A stretch of 64,000 nt of DNA from Bryobacterales bacterium F-183 (GCA_016865505.2 AP025252.1:4216001-4280000); one strand, 5' to 3'. Shown: positions 17,323 to 27,225, counted from the first letter of the stretch. A program made the numbers and translations. Notes: a model not told the origin generated them from the sequence alone.

Positions 17323-19014
17323 ATGTTGGTGGAACTCTCGGTAGAGAACCTCGCAGTAGTAGAAAAGGTTCGCGTCCGCTTTCACGGCGGATTTAACGTA
17401 CTCAGCGGCGAAACGGGCAGCGGTAAGTCCATCGTCGTCGACGCGCTCAGCCTCCTCTTCGGTGGCCGCGCCTCGGGCGACCTGGTACGCTCCGGTTCCG
17501 ACCGTACCCGCGTCTCCGGCATCTTCGACCTTGGCGAGTCCAGCCCCACTCTACGCGCCTTCCTCGACGACGCAGGCGTCGAAACCGAAGACCGCGAACT
17601 CATCCTCGAACGCGAAGTCTCCGCCAACGGCAAGTCCCGCGCCTACGCCGGAGGCAAGCCCGTCACCGCGTCCTTCCTCCGCGACCTCTCGCAGTACCTC
17701 GGCAGCATCCACGGCCAGCATGACCAACAGGGCCTGTCCTCTCCGGATGCCCAGCGCGAACTCCTCGACGCCATCTCCCCGGGTACCCAAAAGCTCCTCC
17801 CGGAAGTCACGCGCCTCCACGCTGCCTACCGCGCCATCACCCGCGAACTCGACGACCTCGACCGCACCGAGCAGGAAAAGCTCCGCATGGCGGACCTCTG
17901 GTCCTTCCAGAAAAAAGAGATCGAGTCCGCCGACCTCACCCCCGGCGAGGACACCCGTCTCGAAGCCGAACGCAAGGTCCTCCGCAACGTCACCCGCGTA
18001 GAAGAAAGCGCCCAGGCCGCCTACGCCCTCCTGTACGACGCGCCGGAATCCGCCCTCACCCAAGCCAAGCAAGCCCTCAAAAAGCTCGAGGACCTCGCCC
18101 GTATCGACGAATCGCTCCAAGCCATCGCCGACACCTTGCGGCCCGGCATCTTCGCCATCGACGAGGCGTCGCAATCCCTCGCCGATTACCTCGGCAACCT
18201 CGAAGCGGACCCCAACCGTCTCGACACCGTCGAATCCCGTCTGGCAGCGATCGAAAAGCTCAAGCGCAAGTACGGCGAATCACTCGACGAGGTCCTGGCC
18301 TTCCTCGCCAACGTCAGCGCACAACTGGAAGCCGTCGAAACCGCCGGCGAACGCCGCGCAGCCCTGCAAAAGGAAAAGGAGCGCCTCGCCGCCGAGTACA
18401 CCATCGCCGCAGAAGCCCTGCGCGACAAGCGCCGCGAAGGTGCCAAGCAACTCGTCAAGAAGGTGGAAGCCGAACTCGCCTCCCTCGCCATGCAGCGTAC
18501 CCGCTTCGTCGTCCGCATCGACCCCGCCGCTGACTGGACCTCCCACGGCATGGACGACATCGAGTTCCTCATCTCCGCCAACGTCGGCGAGGACCCCAAA
18601 CCGCTCGACAAAGTGGCCTCCGGCGGCGAACTCTCCCGCGTATCTCTCGCCCTCAAAACCATCGCCGCAGGCGCGCGCAAAGCCTCGGAAGCCGCGCGAA
18701 CCATGGTGTTTGACGAAGTGGACGCCGGCGTCAGTGGCAAGGCCGCAGAAGCGGTGGGCCGCAAGCTACGCCGCATCGCCGAACACGACCAGGTCCTCTG
18801 CGTCACCCACCTTCCGCAGGTCGCAAGCTTTGCAGAAAGCCATTTTTCGGTATCGAAGCACGCCGCCCGCAACCGTACCTACACGACGATCGAAGAACTC
18901 GACCACGACGGCCGCACCAAAGAAATCGGCCGCATGCTCTCTGGCGAACGTCTCACCGACGAAGCCATTCGTGCGGCCGAACAACTGATCCAATTCGCGA
19001 CAGCCAAAGCCTAG
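17323..19014 (+). CDS. recN: DNA repair protein RecN
   Basis: 563 residues, typical for RecN, an SMC-like ATPase in double-strand break repair. Walker A GETGSGKS is at 29-36 and the gap motif ISGQHDQQ-like segment appears as IHGQHDQQGL. The central region is coiled coil. The ABC signature is VASGGELSRVSLALK and Walker B is MVFDEVDAGVSG, ending in CVTHLPQVAS. ATG 17323 begins exactly at the family N-terminus (MLVELSVENLAVVEK). Its TAG stop shares the palindrome CTAG (19011-19014) with the stop of the convergent gene. Confidence 0.97.
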   Translation: MLVELSVENLAVVEKVRVRFHGGFNVLSGETGSGKSIVVDALSLLFGGRASGDLVRSGSDRTRVSGIFDLGESSPTLRAFLDDAGVETEDRELILEREVSANGKSRAYAGGKPVTASFLRDLSQYLGSIHGQHDQQGLSSPDAQRELLDAISPGTQKLLPEVTRLHAAYRAITRELDDLDRTEQEKLRMADLWSFQKKEIESADLTPGEDTRLEAERKVLRNVTRVEESAQAAYALLYDAPESALTQAKQALKKLEDLARIDESLQAIADTLRPGIFAIDEASQSLADYLGNLEADPNRLDTVESRLAAIEKLKRKYGESLDEVLAFLANVSAQLEAVETAGERRAALQKEKERLAAEYTIAAEALRDKRREGAKQLVKKVEAELASLAMQRTRFVVRIDPAADWTSHGMDDIEFLISANVGEDPKPLDKVASGGELSRVSLALKTIAAGARKASEAARTMVFDEVDAGVSGKAAEAVGRKLRRIAEHDQVLCVTHLPQVASFAESHFSVSKHAARNRTYTTIEELDHDGRTKEIGRMLSGERLTDEAIRAAEQLIQFATAKA

Positions 19015-20300
19015 CCCAGCACGGCGGTCAGGAACCCACTCCGGAACTTGCCCGCCGGGTCGTACTTCTTCATCAGCTTCACAAACTCCGGCAACTTCGG
19101 ATACACACCCTTCATCCGCGCTGGAGATGGCGTGAACAGCTTCGCCCAATGTGGACGCGCACCAAACGGCGCAAGCTTCGCCTCCACCTGCGGAATCAGC
19201 GCCGCCACTTCTTTGCCATGCGGCTTCCACGTAAAGTGGATTGCCATCGAATCGCGCCCGTACGCCGTGCTCATCCACAAATCGTCTTTGTTGATCGACC
19301 GCAACTCGGTAATCAACAAATGCGGCGTAATCTGATCCCGCAGCGTCTCCACCGCACGAATCGCCCCATACGCCTGTGCGCGAGGCACAAAGAACTCCGT
19401 CTGCAACTCATCCCCACTGCTAGGCGTAAAGTTCATGCGGAAGTGCGGCAGCCTGTCGTACCACGGCCCCGCGACCCCGCGCTGCTCCGTACAATTCACG
19501 GCATCCAGAGCAATAATCGGATGCACGTTGCGCGCCAGCGGACGAGCGCCAAAAAAGTCCTTGGAAGCCTGCACAGCGCCCTTGCTCTTCACCCAAACTT
19601 CGCTCGCCGTCTCCTTCTGCCAATCGGTGAACAGACTCACGCTGTACCCTGCGGCAAAGATCTCCTCCAAACTCTTCTCCAACTGCCGGAAGGACAAGCC
19701 CTCGTACACCACCTGCGACACCTCAAACGTCGGAACCACCTGCAACGTCAAAGCCGTCACCACGCCAAGCCCACCCAAATGCACCACGCAACCCGCAAAA
19801 TCGGCGTCTTTCTGCGATAGCGTCACAACCTCGCCATCCGCCGTAATCATCTGCATGCCCACCACAGCGGACGACAGATTTCCAGTACCCGACCCATGTG
19901 TCGCCGTGGCACAACCACCAGCAACCGAGATATGGGGCAGGGAAGCAAGGTTATGCACCGCCAACCCTTGCGCATGCAGATACGGAGCCAACTCGCCGTA
20001 CTTCACACCCGCGCCGACTGTCACCGTACGCTTATCCGCGCTCACCTGCATCCCGCGCAATTCACGCAGTGAGATCTGATTCGTATCGTTATCCGCAATC
20101 CCGTTGAACGCATGCGCCGTACCCAGCGCCTTCAGCGTCCCCGCGGACTTCACCATCCTCCGCGCCTCATCCAAAGTCTTCGGCGTCAGCAGATTCTTGG
20201 CCCGGTACGTATGATTCCCGGCCCAATTCTTACGGGGCGTCTGAGCATCGGCTGCCACCACGGAAGCCAACGAAACCTTCAGAAAGTCGCGTTTATTCAC
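19011..20300 (-). CDS. FAD-binding oxidoreductase, aldono-lactone oxidase family
   Basis: 429 residues from GTG 20300. A Tat-like N-terminus (NKRDFLKVSLASVVAADA) is followed by a VAO-type FAD domain: GTAHAFNGIADN, where the His is the usual covalent FAD site, and ASLPHISVAGGCATATHGSG. The C-terminal half is the ALO domain, ending in the family's FVKLMKKYDPAGKFRSGFL. It probably oxidises a sugar lactone or alditol in the periplasm with oxygen or a carrier as acceptor. The GTG overlaps the TGA of the PIG-L gene by GTGA, so the two are an operon. The overlap with recN is 3' to 3'. Confidence 0.85.
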   Translation of the reverse strand: MNKRDFLKVSLASVVAADAQTPRKNWAGNHTYRAKNLLTPKTLDEARRMVKSAGTLKALGTAHAFNGIADNDTNQISLRELRGMQVSADKRTVTVGAGVKYGELAPYLHAQGLAVHNLASLPHISVAGGCATATHGSGTGNLSSAVVGMQMITADGEVVTLSQKDADFAGCVVHLGGLGVVTALTLQVVPTFEVSQVVYEGLSFRQLEKSLEEIFAAGYSVSLFTDWQKETASEVWVKSKGAVQASKDFFGARPLARNVHPIIALDAVNCTEQRGVAGPWYDRLPHFRMNFTPSSGDELQTEFFVPRAQAYGAIRAVETLRDQITPHLLITELRSINKDDLWMSTAYGRDSMAIHFTWKPHGKEVAALIPQVEAKLAPFGARPHWAKLFTPSPARMKGVYPKLPEFVKLMKKYDPAGKFRSGFLTAVLG

Positions 20301-20992
20301 GACACGATTATATGGCGATGCCACTCGTCCCAAGTCCACCCATGCCCGCGGACCTCGTAATAAAGCCGCCCTTCATGCGGAGGCTTATCAAAGTCGTACT
20401 TCCGCATCGGCCGGAACAACTCAGGCGTCGCCGGCAACCGTACGATCACCCGCTGCTGCGTCGCAAAGCAATCCAAAGCCGCGCGCTTTCGCTCCAACAA
20501 CTCCCCGCTCAGAGCAACTACGGAAGAAGCCTCGCCATCATAGAACCGCCCGCACCGCATCTCGCCCGCATCATCCGCGTGATAAATAGGGAATTCGATC
20601 ACATTCGGAAACACCGACGCCGCATACGCCATCGCATCATGATCCGGATGCCCGCCCTCGTACGCATGTGTATAAATCACGTCAGCCCCATAGGAAGCCA
20701 TCGCCTCACGAATCGCCCCAATATGGTCCGGCGTACCTTGATCCGCAATGGGCAGCGCCCGCCAACGCTCACGGGGAAACCCCGCCGCATCCAAAGCCGC
20801 CAGCATCTCCGCCCGCCGTGCCACCTCGTACTCCCCAACAGAAGCGAACCCCGCGCGGGTCGCATAAAAAGGATTCAGCGGAGTCGAATTCGTCGCATGC
20901 AGCACATACACCTCATCCGACAAAGACGACATCACCGAAAAACACCCCAAAACCTCATCATCGGCGTGCGCCACCGCAATCAGAACTCGCAT
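20297..20992 (-). CDS. PIG-L/LmbE family zinc deacetylase
   Basis: 231 residues. The zinc site of N-acetylglucosaminyl deacetylases is present: AHADDE (H9, D11, D12) and GGHPDHDA. The family removes acetyl from GlcNAc-type substrates. Divergent bshA starts only 31 nt away, so this could be the BshB step of bacillithiol synthesis (GlcNAc-malate to GlcN-malate). However, the N-terminus is not the canonical BshB1 form, and it is translationally coupled to a lactone oxidase. The ATG at 20992 puts the first motif at the usual distance from the start. Confidence 0.82.
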   Translation of the reverse strand: MRVLIAVAHADDEVLGCFSVMSSLSDEVYVLHATNSTPLNPFYATRAGFASVGEYEVARRAEMLAALDAAGFPRERWRALPIADQGTPDHIGAIREAMASYGADVIYTHAYEGGHPDHDAMAYAASVFPNVIEFPIYHADDAGEMRCGRFYDGEASSVVALSGELLERKRAALDCFATQQRVIVRLPATPELFRPMRKYDFDKPPHEGRLYYEVRGHGWTWDEWHRHIIVS

Positions 20993-21023
20993 CGTATCTC
21001 CATTTATCGTTACACTCGCGGCA

Positions 21024-22127
21024 GTGAAGATCGGAATCACCTGCTACCCGACCTACGGCGGAAGCGGCATCGTCGCCACAGAACTAGGACTCGAACTCGC
21101 CGACCGCGGACACGAAATCCACTTCATCACCTACGCCAACCCCATCCGCCTGCAGGACCGTCCCGACATCACCTATCACGAGGTCGAAGTCTCCAACTAC
21201 CCGCTGTTTCAGTACCCGCCGTACTGCCTCGCCCTCGCCTCGCGCATGGCGGAAGTGGCCGCAGAACAGCAACTCGACATCCTCCACGTCCACTACGCGA
21301 TCCCCCATTCCGTTTCCGCAATGCTCGCCCGCGGCATCATGGGCGGCAAACTCCCCTTCGTCACCACCCTCCACGGTACCGACGTCACGCTCGTGGGCCT
21401 CGACCGTTCCTACTTCGGCATCACCAAGTACTCCATCGAAGAATCGGACGCCGTCACATCGATCTCCAACAACCTCAAGCAACAAACGGTCGACATGTTC
21501 GGCGTGACAAAACCCATTGAGGTCATCCACAACTTCGTCAACCTCAAGCACTACTGCCCCTCGCAACAGTGCCGCACCACCCGTAAACAGCGCCTCATCC
21601 ACCTCTCCAACTTCCGCCCCGTCAAGCGCGTACTCGATTGCATCCGCATCCTCGCCGAAGTCCGCCAGCACGTCGACGCCGACCTCTGGATGATCGGCGA
21701 CGGCCCCGACCGCGGCGCCGCCGAGCACCTCGCGCACGACCTCAACGTCTTCCCCCACGTACGCTTCTGGGGCAAGCGCAACGACGTACCCGCACTCCTC
21801 CGCGAAGCAGACATCCTCCTCATGCCTAGCGAAATGGAAAGCTTCGGCCTCGCCGCGCTGGAAGGCATGGCCTCCGGTGTCGTCCCCATCGGAACCCAGG
21901 TCGGCGGCGTACCCGAACTCATCGATGACGGCGAAACCGGCTTCCTCAGCAACGTCGGCGACATCCACGGCATGGCGCAAAAAGCCGTCGAACTCCTCAC
22001 CGATGAGCCCCTCCTCGATCGCATGCGCAACGCCGCCCGCAAAGCCGCCGAAGACCGCTTCTCCAGCGACAGCATCATCCCCCAGTACGAGGCCCTCTAT
22101 CGTTCGGTCCTGAATCGAGTGTCCTGA
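21024..22127 (+). CDS. bshA: N-acetyl-alpha-D-glucosaminyl L-malate synthase BshA
   Basis: 367 residues from GTG 21024. A GT4 glycosyltransferase that joins UDP-GlcNAc to L-malate in the first step of bacillithiol synthesis. The BshA-specific N-terminus KIGITCYPTYGGSGIVATEL, the HVHYAIPHSVSA segment and TTLHGTDVTLVG are all present. The C-terminal donor site has the EX7E motif in PSEMESFGLAALEG. A divergent PIG-L deacetylase may supply the second step. No BshC-like ligase is in the window. Confidence 0.93.
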   Translation: MKIGITCYPTYGGSGIVATELGLELADRGHEIHFITYANPIRLQDRPDITYHEVEVSNYPLFQYPPYCLALASRMAEVAAEQQLDILHVHYAIPHSVSAMLARGIMGGKLPFVTTLHGTDVTLVGLDRSYFGITKYSIEESDAVTSISNNLKQQTVDMFGVTKPIEVIHNFVNLKHYCPSQQCRTTRKQRLIHLSNFRPVKRVLDCIRILAEVRQHVDADLWMIGDGPDRGAAEHLAHDLNVFPHVRFWGKRNDVPALLREADILLMPSEMESFGLAALEGMASGVVPIGTQVGGVPELIDDGETGFLSNVGDIHGMAQKAVELLTDEPLLDRMRNAARKAAEDRFSSDSIIPQYEALYRSVLNRVS

Positions 22128-22159
22128 AAACAAGACATGGTAGTCTAAACGGGACACTG

Positions 22160-24334
22160 ATGTTCCGTTCGATTCTCCCCCTCGTCTGTTGCTCCATCCT
22201 CGCTGTCGCCGCCCAGCAAACCAGCGCCCTCATTGACGCCCTCGCCGAAGTACAGGCCCTCCAATCCAGTCTTCGGACGAACGCCGATCCCGTCACCATA
22301 GCCGTCAGGCTCCGCACTTTGCACGCGGATACCGCAGCCCTCGGCCTCACTATGAACCCGCCCCCCGCCGGAACTCCAACCCGTGACGCCCTCTCGGCCT
22401 ACGCCGCAGAGATGCGCGCCGCCCTCGAACAGGCGGAACGCAACCGCCCCGGCAGCGTCTTTCAGCAGGGCCGTATCGAGGTCACCGTCTCCGCCACCAC
22501 GCCCACGCTCGATGAGGAGGACTACCGTCTCCGCAATCTCCCCAAAACCGCCGACGCGCTGAACCTCATCCCCGGCGTCTCCATTCAGAAAATCGGCAAC
22601 CGCAACGAACGCGGCGTCTACGTGCGAGGCTTCGACTTCCGCCAGGTCCCTCTCTACATGGATGGCATCCCCGTCTACGTCCCCTACGACGGCTACGTCG
22701 ACCTCGACCGCTTCCTCACCTACGACGTCTCGGAAATCCAGGTTTCCAAAGGCTTCACCTCGCCCCTCTTCGGACCCAACGCCCTTGGCGGCGCCATCAA
22801 CATGATCTCCAAGGCCCCCAACAAACCCTTCAACCTCGACCTCGGAACCGGCTACGCATCCGGCGACCAGGTACACGGTTTCGCCAATGTTGGCGCACGT
22901 TTCCGCAAGTTCTGGCTACAGGGCGGCTTTGCGACCCTCCAAAGCGACACCTTCCCGCTTTCCGGCAACTTCCGCCTCACCGCTCTCCAACCCGATCGTG
23001 ACCGCCGCAACGCCTGGCAATCCGATAGCAAAGGCCGCGTACGCTTCGCCTGGACTCCCAAAGAAGGTGACCAATACACCTTCACCTACGCCAAGCAAAC
23101 CGGCGAAAAAGGCAACCCGCCCTACGCAGGAACCGATGCCGCCGTTCGACCCCGCTTCTGGCGATGGCCGCAGTGGGACAAGGAAAGCTTCTACTTCATC
23201 GGCGACAAGAAACTCGGCGAAACCGGCTACGTCCGCGCCCGCCTCTTCTACGACAAGTTCAACAACCTCCTCCGTGCCTACGACAACGCGAACTACAACT
23301 CGCAAACTCTAGCCTCGTCGTTCACCAGTCCTTACGACGACGATACGTACGGCACGTCCAGCGAGGCAGGCATCAAGCTGGGCAACCGCCACAACTTCCG
23401 CGGGTCGTTCTACTTCAAGGACGACACCCATCGTGAAGGCAACCTCGGCGAACCACTCCGCACGTTTCGCGATCAGTCACTATCCATCGGCGCGCAGGAC
23501 ACCATACAGCTAACCTCCAAGGCGTCCGTCATCGCCGGCTTCAGTGCCGATCGTCTGGACGTACTCAACGCCCAGAACCTCACCGCCGGCGTCGTGACGC
23601 CGTTCCCGGTCAACACCCTGTGGGCCTTCAACCCGCAAATGGGTGCCTACTATGCGCTCTCGGCGTCCTCCAAACTCCACGCCACCTACGCCCACAAAAC
23701 CCGCCTGCCCACCATCAAAGACCGTTACTCCTACCGCCTCGGCCAAGCCATCCCCAACCCGGACCTCCGCCCGGAACGGTCAGATAACTTTGAGATCGGC
23801 GTAACCCAAACCCTCGGTAGCCGTACCTTCGTCGAAGCCTCGCTCTTCCGCAGCAACGTCTCCGATTCCACCCAGCGCTTCTTCGTACAGCCCAACGTCT
23901 TCCAACTCCGCAACCTCGGCCAAGCCCGCTACCAGGGCGGCGAACTCGGCTTCCGCACCATGCCCCTCCGCTTCCTCCAGTGGACCGCCAATTACACCTA
24001 CCTCAGCCGCCGCAATCAAACCCAGCCGAATGTCATCCAACTCGACACCCCGCGTCACAAGACCTACAGCATGCTCACCTTCCGCCCCGGCGCCCGTGTC
24101 ACCGCCTTCGCGGACTTCGCCTACGAAGGGGGACGCTGGAACGCCAACGACAGCGGCCGTGTCCAGCGCGCTCCAAGCTTCGGCGTCTTCGGCCTCGGTG
24201 CTACCGCCCGCCTCTACCGCGAGGTCGAACTCCAAACTGGCGTCAACAACCTCGGCGACCGCAATTACTTCTTGTGGGAAGGCTACCCCGAGGCTGGCCG
24301 GAACTACTTCGTCAACCTCCGGTACCGCTTCTAA
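22160..24334 (+). CDS. TonB-dependent outer-membrane receptor
   Basis: 724 residues. After a signal peptide (SILPLVCCSILAVAA) come ~80 helix-forming residues (ALIDALAEVQALQSSL...), absent from standard receptors. The plug follows (RIEVTVSATTP, LNLIPGVSIQKIGNRNERGVYVRG, FGPNALGGAINMISK), then a barrel ending FVNLRYRF. It resembles siderophore or cofactor receptors more than the Oar type upstream. The substrate is unknown. It begins 32 nt after bshA; a hairpin at 24379-24398 separates it from the MBOAT cassette. Confidence 0.92.
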   Translation: MFRSILPLVCCSILAVAAQQTSALIDALAEVQALQSSLRTNADPVTIAVRLRTLHADTAALGLTMNPPPAGTPTRDALSAYAAEMRAALEQAERNRPGSVFQQGRIEVTVSATTPTLDEEDYRLRNLPKTADALNLIPGVSIQKIGNRNERGVYVRGFDFRQVPLYMDGIPVYVPYDGYVDLDRFLTYDVSEIQVSKGFTSPLFGPNALGGAINMISKAPNKPFNLDLGTGYASGDQVHGFANVGARFRKFWLQGGFATLQSDTFPLSGNFRLTALQPDRDRRNAWQSDSKGRVRFAWTPKEGDQYTFTYAKQTGEKGNPPYAGTDAAVRPRFWRWPQWDKESFYFIGDKKLGETGYVRARLFYDKFNNLLRAYDNANYNSQTLASSFTSPYDDDTYGTSSEAGIKLGNRHNFRGSFYFKDDTHREGNLGEPLRTFRDQSLSIGAQDTIQLTSKASVIAGFSADRLDVLNAQNLTAGVVTPFPVNTLWAFNPQMGAYYALSASSKLHATYAHKTRLPTIKDRYSYRLGQAIPNPDLRPERSDNFEIGVTQTLGSRTFVEASLFRSNVSDSTQRFFVQPNVFQLRNLGQARYQGGELGFRTMPLRFLQWTANYTYLSRRNQTQPNVIQLDTPRHKTYSMLTFRPGARVTAFADFAYEGGRWNANDSGRVQRAPSFGVFGLGATARLYREVELQTGVNNLGDRNYFLWEGYPEAGRNYFVNLRYRF

Positions 24335-24378
24335 AACCACTACAATTAAAAGACCGATAGCGTTACGCCAACCCACAA

Positions 24379-24398
24379 GGATCCTGTAAGCAGGGTCC
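24379..24398 (+). terminator. short hairpin between the TonB receptor and the MBOAT gene
   Basis: GGATCCTG (24379-24386) pairs with CAGGGTCC (24391-24398) across a TAAG tetraloop, with one T-G wobble. No clean T-tract follows, so it may be an mRNA-stabilising or attenuating hairpin rather than an intrinsic terminator. Confidence 0.3.
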
Positions 24399-24420
24399 GG
24401 CGTCGCAGTTGTGTGTTTGG

Positions 24421-25791
24421 ATGCTACTCACTAGTTCGGAATACTTCGCGTTCCTGGCGATCCTGTTCTTCGCCTTCTGGCTCACCATGCGCTGGCGTCA
24501 ACCCGCCATGGGACTCATCCTCCTCGCGAACCTCCTGTTCCTAGGCCGCTGGGGCGTCATCTACCTCGCCCTCGTACCCCTCTGCGCCATCTGCGACTTC
24601 ATGATCGGTCGCGCCATCGAGCGCAACACCGCCACGCCAGTACGCCGCATTCTCCTCTGGGTCAGCATCATCCTCAACCTTTCGTTGATCGTCACCAGCA
24701 AGCTCCCCACATCCTCAGTCGGCATCGCGCTACCGCTGTCGCTCTCCTTCTACGCCTTCCAATCGCTGACGTACACCATCGACATCTACCGCAAAGACGG
24801 TAAGGCCGCACCGAACCTTTGGACCTACCTCACCAGCGTCCTCTTCTTCCCGACGATGCTTGCGGGCCCCATCACCCGCATGACCTCGCTCGCCCCCCAG
24901 TGGGCCCGCTTGAAGGTCCCGCTCAGCCCGGAAGACGGAGGCAAAGCACTGTACTTAATCGCGCTAGGCGGATGCAAAAAGTTCCTGATCGCCGATTATC
25001 TGGCTGAAAACCTCGTCAATCGCGTCTTCGACACCCCAGCGTTGTACTCCGCGTTTGAAGTCCTCGTGGGAGCCTACGGCTACGCCTTCCAGCTCTATTA
25101 CGACTTCTCCGGCTACAGCGACATCGCCATCGGCAGCGCGCTTCTGTTGGGCCTCAAGCTACCAGCCAACTTCAACCGCCCCTATGAAGCCCTCAACCTC
25201 GCGGACTTCTGGCGTCGCTGGCACATCTCGCTCTCCAGTTGGCTGCGCGATTACTTGTATTTCTCGCTCCCCGGCCTCCGCAGCAAGTGGAAGATCTTCA
25301 CCTACTGGAACCTCGCCCTCACCATGATCCTCGGCGGCATCTGGCACGGCTTCACCTGGAACTTCCTCATCTGGGGCTCGCTCCACGGCTTCGGCCTCGC
25401 CGTCAATCGTTGGTGGCAAGTCACGCGAGGCGAAAAGAAGCCGTACTCCGAGTTCTTCCTCGCCCGTTTCCTCCGCGGCTTTGCGACCTTCCACTTCGTC
25501 CTGCTCGCCTGGATCTTCTTCCGTGCCGAATCCCTGCAAGGTGCGCTCGACATGTTGACTATCCTCGCCTCCGGCACCTTCGCGACGGACAACATCTCGC
25601 CCGGCTATGCAGTCGTCCTCGGCGCAGGCGTACTCTTCCACTACCTGCCCAAGAACTGGTACGCCACCTCGATGCGCGTCTTCATCGAAGCCCCAGCCTT
25701 CGCGCAAGGCGTCGCCGTAGCGCTCGCCGTCGCCTGCATCCAATACGTCTCGGCCACCGGAGCAGCGCCGTTCATGTACCAGAAGTTTTAA
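24421..25791 (+). CDS. MBOAT family O-acyltransferase (AlgI/DltB-like)
   Basis: 456 residues, many membrane helices. Family landmarks are YYDFSGYSDIAIG, NFNRPYEALNLADFWRRWHISLSSWLRDYLY (WRRWH, H268) and the invariant catalytic histidine H309 in GGIWHG. These enzymes pass an acyl group across the inner membrane to an extracytoplasmic polymer, as in alginate acetylation (AlgI) or D-alanylation (DltB). ATG 24421 is preferred. It is the first gene of a rightward set with gaps of -4 to 10 nt: two SGNH hydrolases, an acyl carrier protein and a KASIII homologue, which together suggest an ACP-linked acyl donor. Confidence 0.93.
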   Translation: MLLTSSEYFAFLAILFFAFWLTMRWRQPAMGLILLANLLFLGRWGVIYLALVPLCAICDFMIGRAIERNTATPVRRILLWVSIILNLSLIVTSKLPTSSVGIALPLSLSFYAFQSLTYTIDIYRKDGKAAPNLWTYLTSVLFFPTMLAGPITRMTSLAPQWARLKVPLSPEDGGKALYLIALGGCKKFLIADYLAENLVNRVFDTPALYSAFEVLVGAYGYAFQLYYDFSGYSDIAIGSALLLGLKLPANFNRPYEALNLADFWRRWHISLSSWLRDYLYFSLPGLRSKWKIFTYWNLALTMILGGIWHGFTWNFLIWGSLHGFGLAVNRWWQVTRGEKKPYSEFFLARFLRGFATFHFVLLAWIFFRAESLQGALDMLTILASGTFATDNISPGYAVVLGAGVLFHYLPKNWYATSMRVFIEAPAFAQGVAVALAVACIQYVSATGAAPFMYQKF

Positions 25792-25800
25792 CCACCAGCC

Positions 25801-27225
25801 ATGAGCACACTGCCCAAGAAATCATCGATCGCCGTGCTCACGCTGGGAGCCCTGATTCTATTGGCTCCGCGCATTCCACAGCTCTCCTGGATGCGCCCGC
25901 CCGGTGTCGATACGCTCGCCCGCATCGCAGGTATCAACCTCGATCAACCCAAGCCCGAACAACAAGCCGCTGTCGTCACCACACCCAAGCAGCCAGTCAC
26001 AACGCCGGACGCCCCCGCAGCGCATCCCAAGGCCACTCCGCAAGGCGACGAACCAGACCGCCCCATCCACATCCCCAAGGACCCGCAGGAGATCACCTCG
26101 CCCACCGCGATCCACGATCCCTCGGGCGCGATGAAGGCCTTCTACGAATCGCTGGCCAAGACCGAAACACGCCAAGGCGTCACCCGAGTCCTACACTACG
26201 GCGACTCGCCGGTCACAGCGGACTCCATCACCGCCGACGCCCGCTCGCTGTTCCAAAAACAATTCGGCGACGCCGGACACGGCTTCATCCTCGTCAGCAA
26301 ACCCTGGAACTGGTATCAGCACCGCGGTATGGACGTCAAAGGTAGCGGCTGGAAGACAGAAGCTCTCAGCCAGTCGCCGCGCGCCCGCGACAATCTGCAC
26401 GGCCTCGGCGGCGTCAACTTCCAAGGCGCGCAAGGCGCAACGTCCCGCATCCGCCTCGCCGACGGCAACCATACCCGCGTCGAAGTGCTCTACCTCAAGC
26501 AGCCCGGCGGCGGCGAATTTCGTATTGAAGCACAAGGCCAAACCTTGCTCACGGCATCAACCGCTGGAGAAGAGAAGGGAAGCGCCTTCGCCTCTGCAGA
26601 CCTCCCCGCAGGCACGACAGAAATCAAGCTGTCTGTCACCCAAGGCAGCGTACGCGTCTTTGGACTTCTCTTTGAAAAGCAGCACTCCGGCGTCATGTAT
26701 TCGAGCCTCGGCTTGAACGGCGCGTCCACCCAATCGCTCCTCCGCTACCTCGACACCAACCACTGGACCGAACAAATTCGACACCAGACGCCGGACTTAA
26801 TCGTCTTAAATTACGGAACCAACGAAAGCGTCTTCCCTCGTTACGTCGAAACGTCGTACCCCCAGGAGTTGAAGCAGGTTTTGCTGCGCATCAAGTCGGC
26901 CGCACCCAACGCCTCCGTACTCGTCATGGCCCCCATGGATCGTGGCGAACGCTCGTCTACCGGAGCCATCGTAACCCCGCCGATCATGGCCAAAATCGTC
27001 GAAATCCAGCGTCAAATCGCCGACGACACAGGGTGCGCATTTTTTAACACCTTCGAAGCGATGGGCGGTGCCGGAACCATGGCCAAGTGGTACGCCGCCA
27101 AGCCTCGCCTCGTCAACGCCGACTACATCCACCCGCTCCCCGGCGGCGCAGCAATCGTCGGCGGACTCCTAAACGACGCGCTCGTCCAGGGCTACCGCCA
27201 ATGGAAAGGCAGCCAGGCAAGATGA
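25801..27225 (+). CDS. SGNH/GDSL hydrolase-like protein, membrane-anchored (first copy)
   Basis: 474 residues. An N-terminal hydrophobic anchor (about residues 8-22) and a Pro/Ala-rich linker to ~105 precede an SGNH domain. The nucleophile block is VLHYGDSP (S136), the Asn block is VLNYGTNES, and the catalytic Asp-His pair appears as NADYIHPLPGG near the C-terminus. A beta-sandwich insert (residues ~200-290) interrupts the fold, as in AlgX/PatB-type acetyl-transferring hydrolases. It lies 9 nt after the MBOAT gene and is probably the periplasmic partner that places or removes the acyl group. Confidence 0.85.
   Translation: MSTLPKKSSIAVLTLGALILLAPRIPQLSWMRPPGVDTLARIAGINLDQPKPEQQAAVVTTPKQPVTTPDAPAAHPKATPQGDEPDRPIHIPKDPQEITSPTAIHDPSGAMKAFYESLAKTETRQGVTRVLHYGDSPVTADSITADARSLFQKQFGDAGHGFILVSKPWNWYQHRGMDVKGSGWKTEALSQSPRARDNLHGLGGVNFQGAQGATSRIRLADGNHTRVEVLYLKQPGGGEFRIEAQGQTLLTASTAGEEKGSAFASADLPAGTTEIKLSVTQGSVRVFGLLFEKQHSGVMYSSLGLNGASTQSLLRYLDTNHWTEQIRHQTPDLIVLNYGTNESVFPRYVETSYPQELKQVLLRIKSAAPNASVLVMAPMDRGERSSTGAIVTPPIMAKIVEIQRQIADDTGCAFFNTFEAMGGAGTMAKWYAAKPRLVNADYIHPLPGGAAIVGGLLNDALVQGYRQWKGSQAR

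Noticed and set aside
20297-20992. Firm assignment of the PIG-L protein as BshB
   Set aside because: Zinc motifs fit, but the N-terminus differs from canonical BshB1 and the gene is coupled to a lactone oxidase; kept as a possibility only.
22160-24334. Annotation of the second TonB receptor as BtuB or as a named siderophore receptor
   Set aside because: Only general plug and barrel features are visible; no riboswitch or transport gene nearby supports a substrate.
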